From NCBI GenBank assembly GCA_038503065.1, contig JBCAMK010000004.1:1749001-1813000 (forward strand): 64,000 nt of DNA. Reading direction: 5' to 3'. Positions within the stretch are counted from its first letter, which is position 1, and the number at the start of each line of letters is the position of its first letter. Below are positions 32,473 to 43,078 of the stretch, piece after piece. The notes beneath the pieces were generated by a model that saw only the letters and a list, made by a program, of their open reading frames with translations, made no database searches and had not been told where the DNA came from. The translations under genes were made by a program, and so were the position numbers. The stretch is from Paragyromitra xinjiangensis (Eukaryota > Ascomycota > Pezizomycetes > Pezizales > Discinaceae).

Positions 32473-35400
32473 ATGAATAATACACCTCCAAGGAAGAGAC
32501 TTCTGGCCAGAATACTGAACTGCGCCAAAAACGAAGTAACCACAAAGGTAGTATTGGAGGATTGTGAAATGGATTTGGAAATTTCTTTTGTTATTTTGCA
32601 AGATGTTTGGATGGATAGAAATGGAAAGTTTCCTTTTGTTATTAATTTTGATGTTTTTCAACCTTCTGTATTTCCTAAAACTGTCTGTCTTGTACGGAAA
32701 AGATGGGGATTTCAACCCAAAATGGTATACTCCTGGAAGGACCTAGCCGTTGGAGTCCAACTCCAAATGGATCAACAACCCCTTCGAATCATCGCCTTTT
32801 ATTCACCCCAACCGAAATTGATCAATCAACAGATACAAAATCTTCCCCTGGACCAGAATACCCTTCTCGTGGGGGACTTCAATAACCACCACAAATTATG
32901 GTATGGTGTTCAGAGTCAAGAATACCAGGACCTAATGCGAAACACTACCATCGCAGATTATGCCGAAGAAAAGAACCTTCTTCTCCTGAACCCCCTGGGG
33001 CAGTTTACCCACTTTCCTAGAAATGGAAATCGCCCCACCATAATAGACCTGGCTTTCGCAAACGGAAGATGGGCCAAACATTTCAACAACTGGTCAATCA
33101 ACGAAAGCGGTTTCGGCTCGGATCACGGGTCAATTACCCTCAGTTTTAGTTTTAACCCACCAAGCTTCATTCCCAGACGTCTATGGCATAAAACCGATTG
33201 GCCGGAATTTCATCGCATTATCGCAGAAATACCACCACTGGAGTGGGACTCGGAAGAAAACACCAGGCTGAGCACATCTTATTTCATTCAACTCCTGCAT
33301 AACGCCATGGACGTTACTACCCCATGGTCAAAGCCCACTCAAAGATCAAAGGAATGGTGGAACCCAGCCCTACAGCAACAAAGGAAATCGCTGAAAGCCC
33401 AACAAAGAATAACCAGGAAGGCCCCCACCGTGGAAAATAAAGAAACGTTGCGAGTCCTAACAAGAAGATGGACAGCCAGCATCCGAAAAGCGAAAGCACA
33501 CTCAGACATGGAAAGGATGGAAAAGGCCAGCAAATCCCAAGCGTGGAAACTGATCACAAAACCCAAAAGCAAAGCTCCAATCCCTGACATAGCTGGAGAA
33601 AGCACTTTCGAGGGAAAATGCAAACATCTAGGAGAACGTTTCTTCCCAGCAAGAAGGAAGGAAGAACCCACATTATTTGTGGAATCCCTGAGACCCCCCA
33701 CGATGAACCTGGAAGAAGTCTTCGAAGAAGTCTCCGAAAGCGAACTGATCAAAGCCCTACGATCATGCGCAGCTAAATCGGCCCCTGGTGCAGATAAATT
33801 AAGATACCCAACATTACTAGCGGCAGTAAATGCAAATAGGGACTTATTCATCGACATGTTTTCCGCCCTCCTCCTTTTCGGCATTCACCCAGAGGAATGG
33901 AAAAAAGCCATATGCGTCCCAGTTCCCAAAACAGGAAGACCAGATTACTCACAACCAAAAGCCTACCGACCCATATGCCTCCTATCCTGCTTCGACAAGC
34001 TCCTATCAAAAATAGTAGCCAGCCGCATGGAAACCTATGGATCCTTGACCGGAGCCCTTACAGAAACCCAATTCGGAGCAAGAAGGGGCCTAAATGCAAT
34101 AGATGCCCTAATTCGAACAATAACCCCCGCGAATACCTGGCTCCAGGCCCCCAACAATAATTCCAGATGGCAACCCGTCATACGCCCTGCCCTCTTAACA
34201 AATGACGTCCGTGGAGCATTCGATAGCGTAATACACGGCCATGCGGTAAAGATCCTACGACACCTAACCTTCCCAAAATACATCGTCAAATGGATAGAAG
34301 ATTTTCTATCGAAAAGAACCTTCTTTATGATGTTCGACGGACAAAGCGGTCCAACCTCCCCAGTTTGGATTGGTACCCCCCAAGGGTCACCTATTTCACC
34401 GGTCTTGTACATGATATACGCAGGAATAATGATCCCCCCTCCAGATCCAAAGGTCCCGACAGAATTAGACTTTGGATATGTGGACGATGACGGACTCCTA
34501 CAGGGAGCAAAACAAGAAGCTTACCTGGTCGGAAGACTCCAAAAAAGGATGAAGGACAGAATCCAGATTGCGGATCGCTTGGGATTAGAATTCGAATTGG
34601 AAAAATCAGATTTCCTCTTTATGAGGCCCCTCATGTCCAAACAACCTCCTCCCAATCGTTCCCTCCTGATAAATAATCAAGTTATCACCCCATCGGAGAA
34701 AGTCAAATACATTGGAGTATGGATTGACTTGAAACTCTCTTTTCGGGATCACCTAAACGGAAAGATAAGCAAGGCTTGGGGAATAATCACCAGAATCCGC
34801 TCAAAATGGAACAAATTCAATCACCGAACGATACGCAACCTGGTTCACCAAACACTAATTCCGCTTGTCTTCTACGCAAGCGAAGTGTGGTGGACGGGAG
34901 CACAACATATAGTCGATTCACTTTCCCCAGTATATAACGCTATGGCCTGACTGGTGACGAAACTTCCCAGATACACGAAAATCAGCCGACTGTTGGTAGA
35001 GGCAGGCTTTCCCCCTCTAGACCTGTTCCTTGATTACCGGTCCCAAAAATACGGCACTAGACTCCTTTGCGGCCCGGAAGACCACCCCAATAAGAAAACC
35101 CTCCTCAACCATCCGAGTTTACCCTTTTCGCCGCAAAAATTACAATGTGGGGCAGCCCGAATAAAGCAATTATTACTCCCCTTCCAAATCGAAGGAAATA
35201 TACGACAAAAATTTGAACAAATCGATGCCCTGAAGAAACATATGGTCGAGCAATGGACTGAGAGAACCAAGACGAACAATTACCTCCCCCCGGAATGGGA
35301 CATCCCGAAGAACGTTAAAAATTTACCCTCCAAAGCAGCATATGGAATAATGCTACTCAGATCCCAGATGACGAACAAAGACCCCAAACTTGGCGTTCCC

Positions 35401-35601
35401 CCACCTCAATGTGAATGCGGAGCGGAAACGTCTTCTAAACACCTCCTAGTCGATTGCCCAAAGTGGGTAAATCATCGCCGAAAATTAATGAATAAACTGC
35501 AAGGAAACCTGACATGGGAAAATATGATGTTTGGAGAAAAGTTGCAAAGCGATCTCATAAGGAAACTGGTGAAGGAAGTCGGAATTGTTTTTCCTTGGTA
35601 A
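32473..35601 (+). pseudogene. D ORF2 (endonuclease-RT, no RNase H), one nonsense codon
   Basis: About 1042 codons. Endonuclease motifs are VGDFNNHHKLWYG (about residue 133) and GFGSDHGS. RT motifs include YRPICLLSCFDKLLSKIVA, DVRGAFDSV, GTPQGSPISPVL and YVDDD (about 668). A single TGA at 34948-34950 (AMA-stop-LVTKLPRYTK) probably replaces Arg CGA. The C terminus has the zinc knuckle CECGAETSSKHLLVDC (about 980). Between RT and the knuckle there is no YTDGS or DNQ signature, so RNase H is absent by family structure rather than truncation. Confidence 0.88.
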
Positions 35602-36198
35602 AGTTTCGTTTAAGTTTTGATTGTTTAAGTTTGATTTATTTTCTTTCGAGGAAGATGGAAGTTTGTTTTATGTTTGGCCGAAAATGCTTGAGAAAGTTTC
35701 TTATCGAGAAAGTTTCATTTATGTTTGTATGTTAGTGTTGTTTTGTTTTGTTTTGTTCGGTTTGTTTTGAGGCGAGGGGACGCGCGATAAGTATTTAGTA
35801 CTTCAATGCGATAAAATATTAATTGAAAAAAAAAAAAATTGAATTGAGCCCTTAAGATTCTTGAGTAGTTTTGCACGAAAGAATCGGATTCTGAACCTGA
35901 TCTATATCCATTTCGCAACGGCTGTACACCTAGCCTATCTACCTAGACCTACCCCCGTTACAGTAGAATCTTAGCTCTCTACTTCACCTTTAGAATCACT
36001 TCCTGTAGCCCACCGGTATATGAGTTGGCTTTCGATCCTCTTCAGCTGTTTGAAGAGGAAACCTTCGATTCCTGACCACGTCTATTGGCAGGAGACCTAC
36101 CCTGAGTGGCTGGACGAGCAGTATCTGCGAGATCACTGTTCCAGCACCAGTACAATTGAACTACCACAGCGAGCACTCCTATACCCCAAGCTACAGTA

Positions 36199-37895
36199 AT
36201 GGCATCACGTTCTGGACGATCCTCCAGCCGCAACACCCCAGCGTTAGGAGCACCTGCTCCTCCCCTTCAGATTCAATGGGAGAAGAAGACGCTGGCGGTT
36301 GGAGACGGAGAAGATGCACAGCTAGTCAAAGCCCCAAAGACAACCCTCGAGAAGTACATCCCAGGTGTCCAGACCAACTGGACAGACCGGTCCAAGGTCA
36401 CCATTGCTGAGTTCTTTGAGCACTACCAAGAGCACATGAAGAGCTACATCAACAGCACGGTTGCCCAGGCAGGACATGCCTTACGGATGTTAGAGGAACG
36501 GCAGTCAGCTGAGCAAACCCTCATGAAGGATGCCATGAACTACCTGAATGATCAGGCCCAACACCTGCAGCAGCGAGTGCAACACCTGCTGCTGTCAAGG
36601 GACGAACTAAGCGGAACGGAACCTATGGACCTAGATCTACCGGAGCAGGCTGCTCCACCGGACTACCTTACCATTGTGCAGGAAGCTATCCGGAGTGGAC
36701 AGCTACACATCAAGGCTCCGGAAGAAAGGGTAGGAAGGCCCAGGTCTAACACTACGTTCCCTTTAGAATCCTTTCCCCTACCACTTGCACCCCCACCTCC
36801 AGCACCACAACCACGATGAAGGGCACGAAGCCAGGCTCCTATAGACGAGTCCTGGATGCCCCTCGGCCTTTCTGGCGGATCCAGAACACCCCTACCCCCT
36901 TCACGCGGCTATGGTTCGAGTACCTGGGGACTCGGAGGATCTCAGCGTTCTGGTGGTGGTGGTTTGCCTCCTGTAACCCCTCAGGGTACATCAGGACGGG
37001 CACCACAGAGAACACCACCTGCTAATTCACCTCCACCCCCCTTCGACCGGCCGGCAACACCAAGGGAGCAGAATAGAGGAGAAGGAGAAGCAGCGGGCAA
37101 TGGAGAAGATAATGGTGGACAAGGAGGAGGTGGAGGAGGAGGCAGAAGGGTAGGAGGAGGTGGTGGTAGGGACCCGGATTCCAGTGATAGTGACTCTGAA
37201 CCTGAGGGTGCAGATCCTAAAGCCTGGAAGAGGTACTACCATCGCAAGATGAGGAAGCAGGAGAAGAGGATGATGGAGATGATGGCCACAATGATGGGAG
37301 CAGGCGGCAGTATGTCTAACGCTGCCAGCAGGACCCGAGAACCCAAGGCACCACAGCCTGCTAAGTTCAAGGGAGAAGCCCATGATGTCAACCGTTTCCT
37401 ACGCCAGTGTGAGAACGTCTTCTCGATAGAGGCATCCTCCTTTCAACAGGATGTCATGAAGATCCGCTACACTGGTAATCTCCTGGAAGGCAACGCAGTG
37501 CTCAACTGGTATGAGGCTTACTACAACCTCATCGACCAAGGAGCAGCTGATAGGGCTGCAGGGCGTCCAGTAGTCTTGGATGCTCACTGGTTCTCTTGGG
37601 CCACCTTCACACTTTCGTTCCGGTCTTCGTTTAGGGATAGAGTCACCAGGGAAGAAGCAGTAGCTAAGTGGGATAAGCTCTCACAGACCGCCGGTATCGA
37701 TGCCTTCTTGGACCAGATTGTGCAGTTGATGTGGAAGACAGGCTATAGCGGCGAGGTAGTGGATGATAAAATATCCCAAGGCCTCAACACAGAGTTAGCC
37801 CTTGATTGGGCTAAAGTAGCTGTTAAACCCGCCTCTCTCCATGAGAGGATTCAACTAGTCCGGCACATGGGTCATGTTCTTGAGAGATACAAGAA
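36199..37895 (+). pseudogene. G1 gag (Ty3/gypsy capsid), nonsense codon and 3' truncation
   Basis: One frame (36199 onward) with a TGA at 36817-36819, after which the same frame stays open to the B3 junction. The first part is helical (MLEERQSAEQTLMKDAMNYL). The middle is low-complexity, Gly/Pro-rich, then acidic (DSSDSDSEPEGADPKAWKRYY). The second part has a retrotransposon capsid signature: PAKFKGEAHDVNRFLRQCE, NWYEAY and FRSSFRDRVTREEA. The reading frame continues into the B3 tail only by chance. Confidence 0.8.
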
Positions 37896-38642
37896 TTATT
37901 TATTTATTTATTGTTCATACTCGCATGCATCCGAATCGGATATGGCGTACAATAAGAGAAAACCCAACAGGAACGAAAAGAAAACAAAACAAACTAACTA
38001 AATCCTGCGCCAGTTCCATCTCAGCCTCTCTCAGGCTCATCGTCAGTTGATATGTTAAGGAAAGACAAGTGACTACCCGAAGATCTCAACCTGTTCCTTT
38101 TTCCTTCACCATCGCATGTTTTGTGCCTATAGCACTCCTTCCACTGAATCCTAAGACCCCTGAAGGCTGGTTAAATCATAACAGGTAGGGGAAAACTTAA
38201 ACAACCATGCGATCCTGACGTTCGCTGGCTCTAAGTCTTGCTTGAGTGAGTGTGAGGCAACCAGAAAAGTTACCACGATGCTTTTCGTTACAGTTCTTGC
38301 AACGGATGATAGTGTGGAGGCAAGGGGCTCCCTTGATGGTGCAAGAGGAGGTTGCGCAGGAGTGAGAGGATGCTGTATGTGGCCCAGCGCAGATGTTGCA
38401 GTAAGGGGTTTTGCTGGTACAGCGTTGTTGTGGGTGGCCAAAGGCCAGGCAGGTGGTGCATTGAGTGTCTGGCCCAAAGCGAAGGTATTTGGTGACTTTG
38501 TGACGTAGTCCAAACATGGAGAGCCCTCTCTCAAGGGCAGTGGTGGCAGGCTGCTTCCCAACAATGGTAAGAACCATGGAGGATGCCTGTTTCCCCTCTC
38601 TCTGCTCAGGTATAGTGAGCCAGCGAGGGTCGCGAAGTAGGG
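37896..38642 (-). mobile_element. LINE B3: 3' third of a gag-only family B element
   Basis: The 3' end inserted in G1 gag (TAAA tail at 37896 on). It contains the stem-loop region, the shared 3' UTR box (38100-38134) and the ORF1 C-terminal part. It ends abruptly at 38642 against the 3' tail of A3. Its 5' part is not on the other side of A3. Confidence 0.85.
38197..38642 (-). pseudogene. B3 ORF1 C-terminal fragment
   Basis: About 148 codons of the family B Gag-like protein, from LLRDPRW through the zinc knuckles (CTTCLAFGHPQQRC, CNICAGPHTASSHSC) to RMVV-stop. Very close to B2. It is truncated on the N-terminal side by the A3 junction. Confidence 0.85.
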
Positions 38643-39073
38643 TTATTTATTTATTTATTTATTGCTCATATTGCATAAATCCGTAACGGATATGGCATAC
38701 AGTGAAAGGAAACCCCATGACCGCACAATAACTAACAAAGGAAAATCCTCCGCGAACATGAACCAACTAATTAGTAGATATCCACATCAGATATCCCTTT
38801 TGCGAAAAACAAAAAAAAACATAATTCAAAACAAAATAACAAAAGGAAAATAACAGAAGAAGAAATAACAATTTTTATCTCAAAGTTCTACCGAACAGTA
38901 GAAACGAACGGAATATCAATCGACAGGGTAAAATCATAGGGAAATACTCAAACAGTTTTTATAATCAGAAATCCTCCACATGGTCATGTTCCATCTCACC
39001 CCACTTTCAGGGTATTCATCAGTTTTCTATCGTCCTTCACCATCGCATGCTTTGGGCCTATAGCCTGTTCTTA

Positions 39074-42000
39074 CTAGCCGTTCTCTCTTTCTCCTTCGCT
39101 CTCTTCCTCTTCATCGTTGTAGAGGTATATTCCTTGGTGGGAGTACCTGTTGTCTTCTTGTCGTTCCAGGGTCCAATTTCTGGTAGCGGTTTGGGTTGGT
39201 GTGAGGAATGTTTCAATGGTGGCAGCCAGGCCAGCATTGGTATGCATCGCAGTTCTCCATGTGAGTGGCATTGGTTTAAGGGCTGCTTTGAGTGCTTTGC
39301 GATGGGTAGGAAGTGGTTCCTGGCCACACTCTAGCAGTAGGTGTTGTGGTGTTTGGTTATCAAAGCCACATTTGCATTTAGTGTCTTCAATGTTGTTGGT
39401 AGGGATTCTGGCGAGGTAGGATTTGGTGTATCCATGTCCGGTTCTCATTTGAGTGATGGTGGAGGCTGTTCTTCTGGGGATGTTTCCCCTCAGCGGGGCA
39501 CTTGGTTTCAGTGCTGGTTGTCCGTAGTAGCTGCGGCCTTTCTTTGCCTGCTTCCATTTGGCTTTCCATGTCGTCAGGGAGTGTTCCTTGATGTTTCTCT
39601 TGAGGTATGTGATGGAGGTGAGGACATCTGATTCTATCCTGGTTCCTTGGGCTCCTATCTTGGCGAGCTTATCAGCTAGCTCGTTGCCGGCAACGTTGAC
39701 ATGTCCTGGTACCCAATAAACATGGGTTTTGATGCCACTGTCTTCGAGTTGAAGCAAGTTGTTGCAGGCTTCGATGACCAGGTGTTGGCCTGGCATAGGG
39801 AGGGGTGTTGTCATTCGTTGTACTGCTGCTTGGTTGTCACAGTAGATGTAGACATCGTTTGTCAGGTGAGGTGATCGCTGTACTTGTAGGATTGCATGCT
39901 TAGTGGCTTTTGCAATACCATAAAGTTCTGCGTCAAAGACTTCATTTTCTTTGCCGAGGTGGTAGGATTTGTTGACGACAGAGTGACCTCTGCGGAAACC
40001 AGCAACTCCAGCTCCTGTTTTGCCTTCCAGGAGGGAGCCATCAGTGTAGAAGACTAGGCGATCAGTCCTCGTACTGTCTCCAGCTGTGTGATTCCGATGG
40101 TTTTCTGCTGCTGCGTCTTTGTCTGCAGGGTCAATGTAGATGTCTATGGTGTTTTGGTGCCATGGTGGACATGCCAGATTGTCTACGCATTCAATCTCTG
40201 ATTGTGGCTGGACCCATTTGTTGGTAGATGCCAGTATCCTATGTAGTCTTGTTTCATATTTGGGGGAGGTGGTGGTTTGGTGCCATGGAGTGTTGTTGGA
40301 GCTATCTGGGTTGTCGTTTTCCTGGGTTGAAGGCCAGGAGTCAGGGCAGAGGGAGGTGATGGGATGGGTGTTGGGTAGGGAAAGGACTCGGAGTGCATAT
40401 TTCCTTTGCAACTCGTCCAATCTGATTGGGGTAGGGAGAAGTCCTGTCTCTGCTTCCAGGGCATGGACAGGTGAGGTTCTGAAGGCTCCAGCAATCTTGC
40501 GCATTGCTTGATTTTGGACTTTCTGGATGGTGTTGCTGAGTCCAATCTGCCCGTTCCACCATACTTCAGCTCCAAAGTCACTGATGGTGGCTACACAGGT
40601 TTGGTAGAGTTGGCGGAGTGCTTTGTAACTCAGTCCTTTTTCTGTGCTTGCGAGACGGGAGATAGCCATGAAGGCTCGAAGTGCGGAGGCAGCTTTGGTC
40701 TTCACATGATGCTTGAATGTGAGTTTGCGGTCAAACCAGACACCCAGCCATCGCTGGACATCTGCAGCCTCAATCACGTTGCCATCAGGCATTGTGACTT
40801 TGGCTTCATCAGAGGTGTCAGTTGTTCGTCTGGAGTGGAAGTGAGTGAGTTCTGTCTTTGGATTGTCAAAGTACAAGGCATTTTTCTCACCCCATTCGGA
40901 GGAGGTGAGTGCCATTGCTTCCAGTGTTCGAGAGTTTTCTGCTTCAGACTTTCCTGTAACCAGAAGGCCCACATCATCAACATAGCTGGGGCAGGTGGAA
41001 TCAGGATATTTTTCTTCTAGCTCGTTGAACAACGGAGCCAGGTAGAGGAGGAAGAGGATAGGGGAGGTGGGGGATCCTTGTGGGATGCCAGTTTGAATGG
41101 GTGCCATGGCTTCAATTTCACCATCGAATGCCATGCAGGCTGTTCGATTGCTGAGGAAGGAGTCCACCCATCGGCAGATGGGAAGTGGGAGGTCCAGTTC
41201 TATCATGGTCTTGATCAGTCGTCGTTTGAATACAAAATCATATGCACCTTTCACGTCCATGCACAGTGCAGAGAGTGTTAGGCCTTTCTTTTTGGCTGCA
41301 TCGGCAAGCGTGCTGATAAGCATGCAAGCATCCACAGCTGATCTTTTTGGTCGACCTCCAATTTGCCATCTATGGAGAAGGTGATATCTTTCTGCCATAA
41401 ATGCTAATCGGGTTGCTATGATCTTTTCTGAGACTTTGCCAAGGCAGTTGAGGAGTGATACTGGTCTGTAGGCTTTTGCTATCGTATAGTCAGGTTTATT
41501 GGCCTTTCTGATGATTGCAATTGTAGCTTCACGCCATATGGTTGGGTGGTATCCTGCTTTCATGGTGGCCTTGTAGAAGGAATTGAACTGCGTTGGGTTG
41601 ACTTGGTATGCTTTTTGAATGCATAGGAAGCCAATTCCATCAGGTCCAGGGGCTTTCTTTGGTGCTGAGGTCATGATTGCTTTCCGAATCTCATCGTTGG
41701 TGAGGTCTTTCCATGGGATCTTGTGTTTTCCTGCTGGAACAGGTTCATCAAGTTCCACTGAGGGAGGGGGAGGGAATAGAGTTGCTCGGAAGAGATTGGC
41801 TTTCTCTTCAAAGGTTTTGGACTCTTGGAGGGTGGTGGGATTGTGTAGGGTGGGGGTGCGTTCACATCTGCGAGGCTTGGTGTACCTCATTGCTGTGAAG
41901 ACATCTTTTCCGTGAGCTTCGTCTAGGAATGTATTCCAGTGTTCACTTTTTGCTTTTCTGATTCGTCTGAAGTAGGATGTTCGCAGGTTTTTGAATCTTC

Positions 42001-43078
42001 GCCACATGGCTGGAGTCTGATCTGTTCTCCAGTCCCTGAGGGCTGTCTTCATATGTCTGCGTCCTTCTCTGATGTCTTCATTCCACCAAGGTTTGGCGAA
42101 GGGCAATGGTTTTCGTTTGGGCACATGGATGTTAGCAGCTGCTATGATTGAATCTCGTAGGTGTTGAGCTGCTTCGTCTAGGTTTGAATGGGTTGGGTGG
42201 GAGTGTAGGAACTCCGAGGTGTCTTTAGTAGTGATGGAGGAAAGGGTGAAAGTTTGTTGAAAGCCATCCCAGTCCGCCTTGGCCCAATTAAATTGTTCCG
42301 TTGATGGTGGGGGGGCACATTCCAAAGAGTCGGAAGCAATTTCAAACTGAACCACTTCATGGTCGGATCCTGTTGCAAGGTCTTCCATGACTGCCCAATT
42401 CATAATCAAGTCTGTCATTGATGAGGAGGAGAAGGCAAGATCCAAAACGGATCTGCCAGTGCCTGTTGGGTAGTTGTAGGTATAAATGTCAGGCTCGTTA
42501 ATGAGGGTGTAATTGAATTCTTCTAGTATAGCTAGAAGAGCTTCATGTCGTTTTGGTGAACGGACTCGTGAGTCCCAGAGAGGATGGTGGGCATTGAAGT
42601 CACCTGCCATGATACAGCGTTCTGGTAGCTTTAGTCCCACAAGTACACGTTCAACTGTGTATTGGGGGTGGCTGTCAGGAGATCGTTGTGATGCTGCAGG
42701 TTGTTCATTGTAGATGTTGAGCAGGGTAAAGGAAGGAATGGAGGGGGTTGACAGCTCTATGGCCTGTACATCTTCGTTATTGATGATGTCGGGCCTTGGC
42801 TGATATTTCAGGAAGAGGTTGGATTTTGATATAAAGGTCATGGTTCGAGGGCGGTTAATACAGCTTGGAATCATCCTTGCGAATGACCCATGAGATATTG
42901 ATGTCCAGGAGTTTGGTGGTGCGTCAGGGGAAGTATCGGGCATAACAAAGGGTTCTTGAATAATAACTATATCAGCCGTTTCTGAGGCTGAGTCGAGGAG
43001 GGATAACATAACATTTTGGTTTCTTCGGCAGTTGTGTTGCATCAGGCGGATCTTGTGTGGGTTTGGTTGCACAATCAT
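39074..43078 (-). CDS. A3 ORF2: intact 1334-aa endonuclease-RT-RNase H polyprotein
   Basis: Enzymatic protein of target-primed reverse transcription. The N-terminal apurinic-like endonuclease has IIQEPFV, IYNEQPAA, MAGDFNAHHPLW and GSDHEVV. The RT has YRPVSLLNCLGKVSEKIIA, MDVKGAYDFV, GIPQGSPTSPILFLLYL and SYVDDVG. RNase H has FYTDGSLLEGKTGAG, VFDAELYGIA, CDNQAAVQR and PGHVNVAGNELADKLAKIG, so all four catalytic acidic residues appear present. The C-terminal zinc knuckle is CKCGFDNQTPQHLLLEC. The domain set fits the I/Tad group of fungal LINEs. The start ATG overlaps the ORF1 stop (43075-43078). This is the only uninterrupted reverse transcriptase gene in the window. Confidence 0.94.
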   Translation of the reverse strand: MIVQPNPHKIRLMQHNCRRNQNVMLSLLDSASETADIVIIQEPFVMPDTSPDAPPNSWTSISHGSFARMIPSCINRPRTMTFISKSNLFLKYQPRPDIINNEDVQAIELSTPSIPSFTLLNIYNEQPAASQRSPDSHPQYTVERVLVGLKLPERCIMAGDFNAHHPLWDSRVRSPKRHEALLAILEEFNYTLINEPDIYTYNYPTGTGRSVLDLAFSSSSMTDLIMNWAVMEDLATGSDHEVVQFEIASDSLECAPPPSTEQFNWAKADWDGFQQTFTLSSITTKDTSEFLHSHPTHSNLDEAAQHLRDSIIAAANIHVPKRKPLPFAKPWWNEDIREGRRHMKTALRDWRTDQTPAMWRRFKNLRTSYFRRIRKAKSEHWNTFLDEAHGKDVFTAMRYTKPRRCERTPTLHNPTTLQESKTFEEKANLFRATLFPPPPSVELDEPVPAGKHKIPWKDLTNDEIRKAIMTSAPKKAPGPDGIGFLCIQKAYQVNPTQFNSFYKATMKAGYHPTIWREATIAIIRKANKPDYTIAKAYRPVSLLNCLGKVSEKIIATRLAFMAERYHLLHRWQIGGRPKRSAVDACMLISTLADAAKKKGLTLSALCMDVKGAYDFVFKRRLIKTMIELDLPLPICRWVDSFLSNRTACMAFDGEIEAMAPIQTGIPQGSPTSPILFLLYLAPLFNELEEKYPDSTCPSYVDDVGLLVTGKSEAENSRTLEAMALTSSEWGEKNALYFDNPKTELTHFHSRRTTDTSDEAKVTMPDGNVIEAADVQRWLGVWFDRKLTFKHHVKTKAASALRAFMAISRLASTEKGLSYKALRQLYQTCVATISDFGAEVWWNGQIGLSNTIQKVQNQAMRKIAGAFRTSPVHALEAETGLLPTPIRLDELQRKYALRVLSLPNTHPITSLCPDSWPSTQENDNPDSSNNTPWHQTTTSPKYETRLHRILASTNKWVQPQSEIECVDNLACPPWHQNTIDIYIDPADKDAAAENHRNHTAGDSTRTDRLVFYTDGSLLEGKTGAGVAGFRRGHSVVNKSYHLGKENEVFDAELYGIAKATKHAILQVQRSPHLTNDVYIYCDNQAAVQRMTTPLPMPGQHLVIEACNNLLQLEDSGIKTHVYWVPGHVNVAGNELADKLAKIGAQGTRIESDVLTSITYLKRNIKEHSLTTWKAKWKQAKKGRSYYGQPALKPSAPLRGNIPRRTASTITQMRTGHGYTKSYLARIPTNNIEDTKCKCGFDNQTPQHLLLECGQEPLPTHRKALKAALKPMPLTWRTAMHTNAGLAATIETFLTPTQTATRNWTLERQEDNRYSHQGIYLYNDEEEESEGERENG

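Larger units (their letters stand above)
28488..32476 (+). pseudogene. D ORF1 (Gag-like), two nonsense codons, split by C1
   Basis: Exonic pieces are 28488..29293 and 31558..32476 after removing C1 and one TSD copy, which restores SWAAIAAAEADKFTTVQNKK. Stops occur in frame at 28731-28733 (TAG) and in HH-TGA-VRL near 28876. Conserved features are the Pro-rich linker before SWAAIA, the IPRWLSKPEARANKQHSSMV block and three zinc knuckles (CGYCCRYGHVSSMC, CTVCIEKHVTSNHKC, CINCPGQPGHKANDC). The stop overlaps the ORF2 start as ATGA at 32473-32476. Confidence 0.85.
28266..35838 (+). mobile_element. LINE D: nearly full-length, inserted in the G1 5' LTR, interrupted by C1
   Basis: Segments 28266-29293 and 31558-35838. 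It has a roughly 220-bp 5' UTR, two overlapping ORFs, an about 240-bp T/G-rich 3' UTR and a 13-nt A run (35826-35838), unlike the TAAA tail of A, B and C. TTGAGCC occurs on both sides (28259-28265 and 35844-35850), a possible short TSD; the exact left edge is uncertain by several bases. It encodes no RNase H. Confidence 0.8.
27674..37895 (+). mobile_element. Ty3/gypsy element G1: 5' LTR and gag, interrupted by D, cut by B3
   Basis: The 5' LTR starts TGTAATGG at 27674, is split by LINE D near 28265, and resumes at 35839 to end CCCCCGTTACA at 35962. Its total of about 715 bp matches the 733-bp solo LTR. The internal region begins at 35963 and carries gag. LINE B3 cuts the element at 37895, and no protease, RT or integrase follows in the window. 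The five bases before the LTR are CAATG (27669-27673), a candidate TSD whose partner is not visible. Confidence 0.82.

Noticed and set aside
36856..38001. A 381-codon gag ORF extending to 38001
   Set aside because: The last codons run through the TAAA tail and stem-loop of LINE B3. The gag part ends at about 37895.
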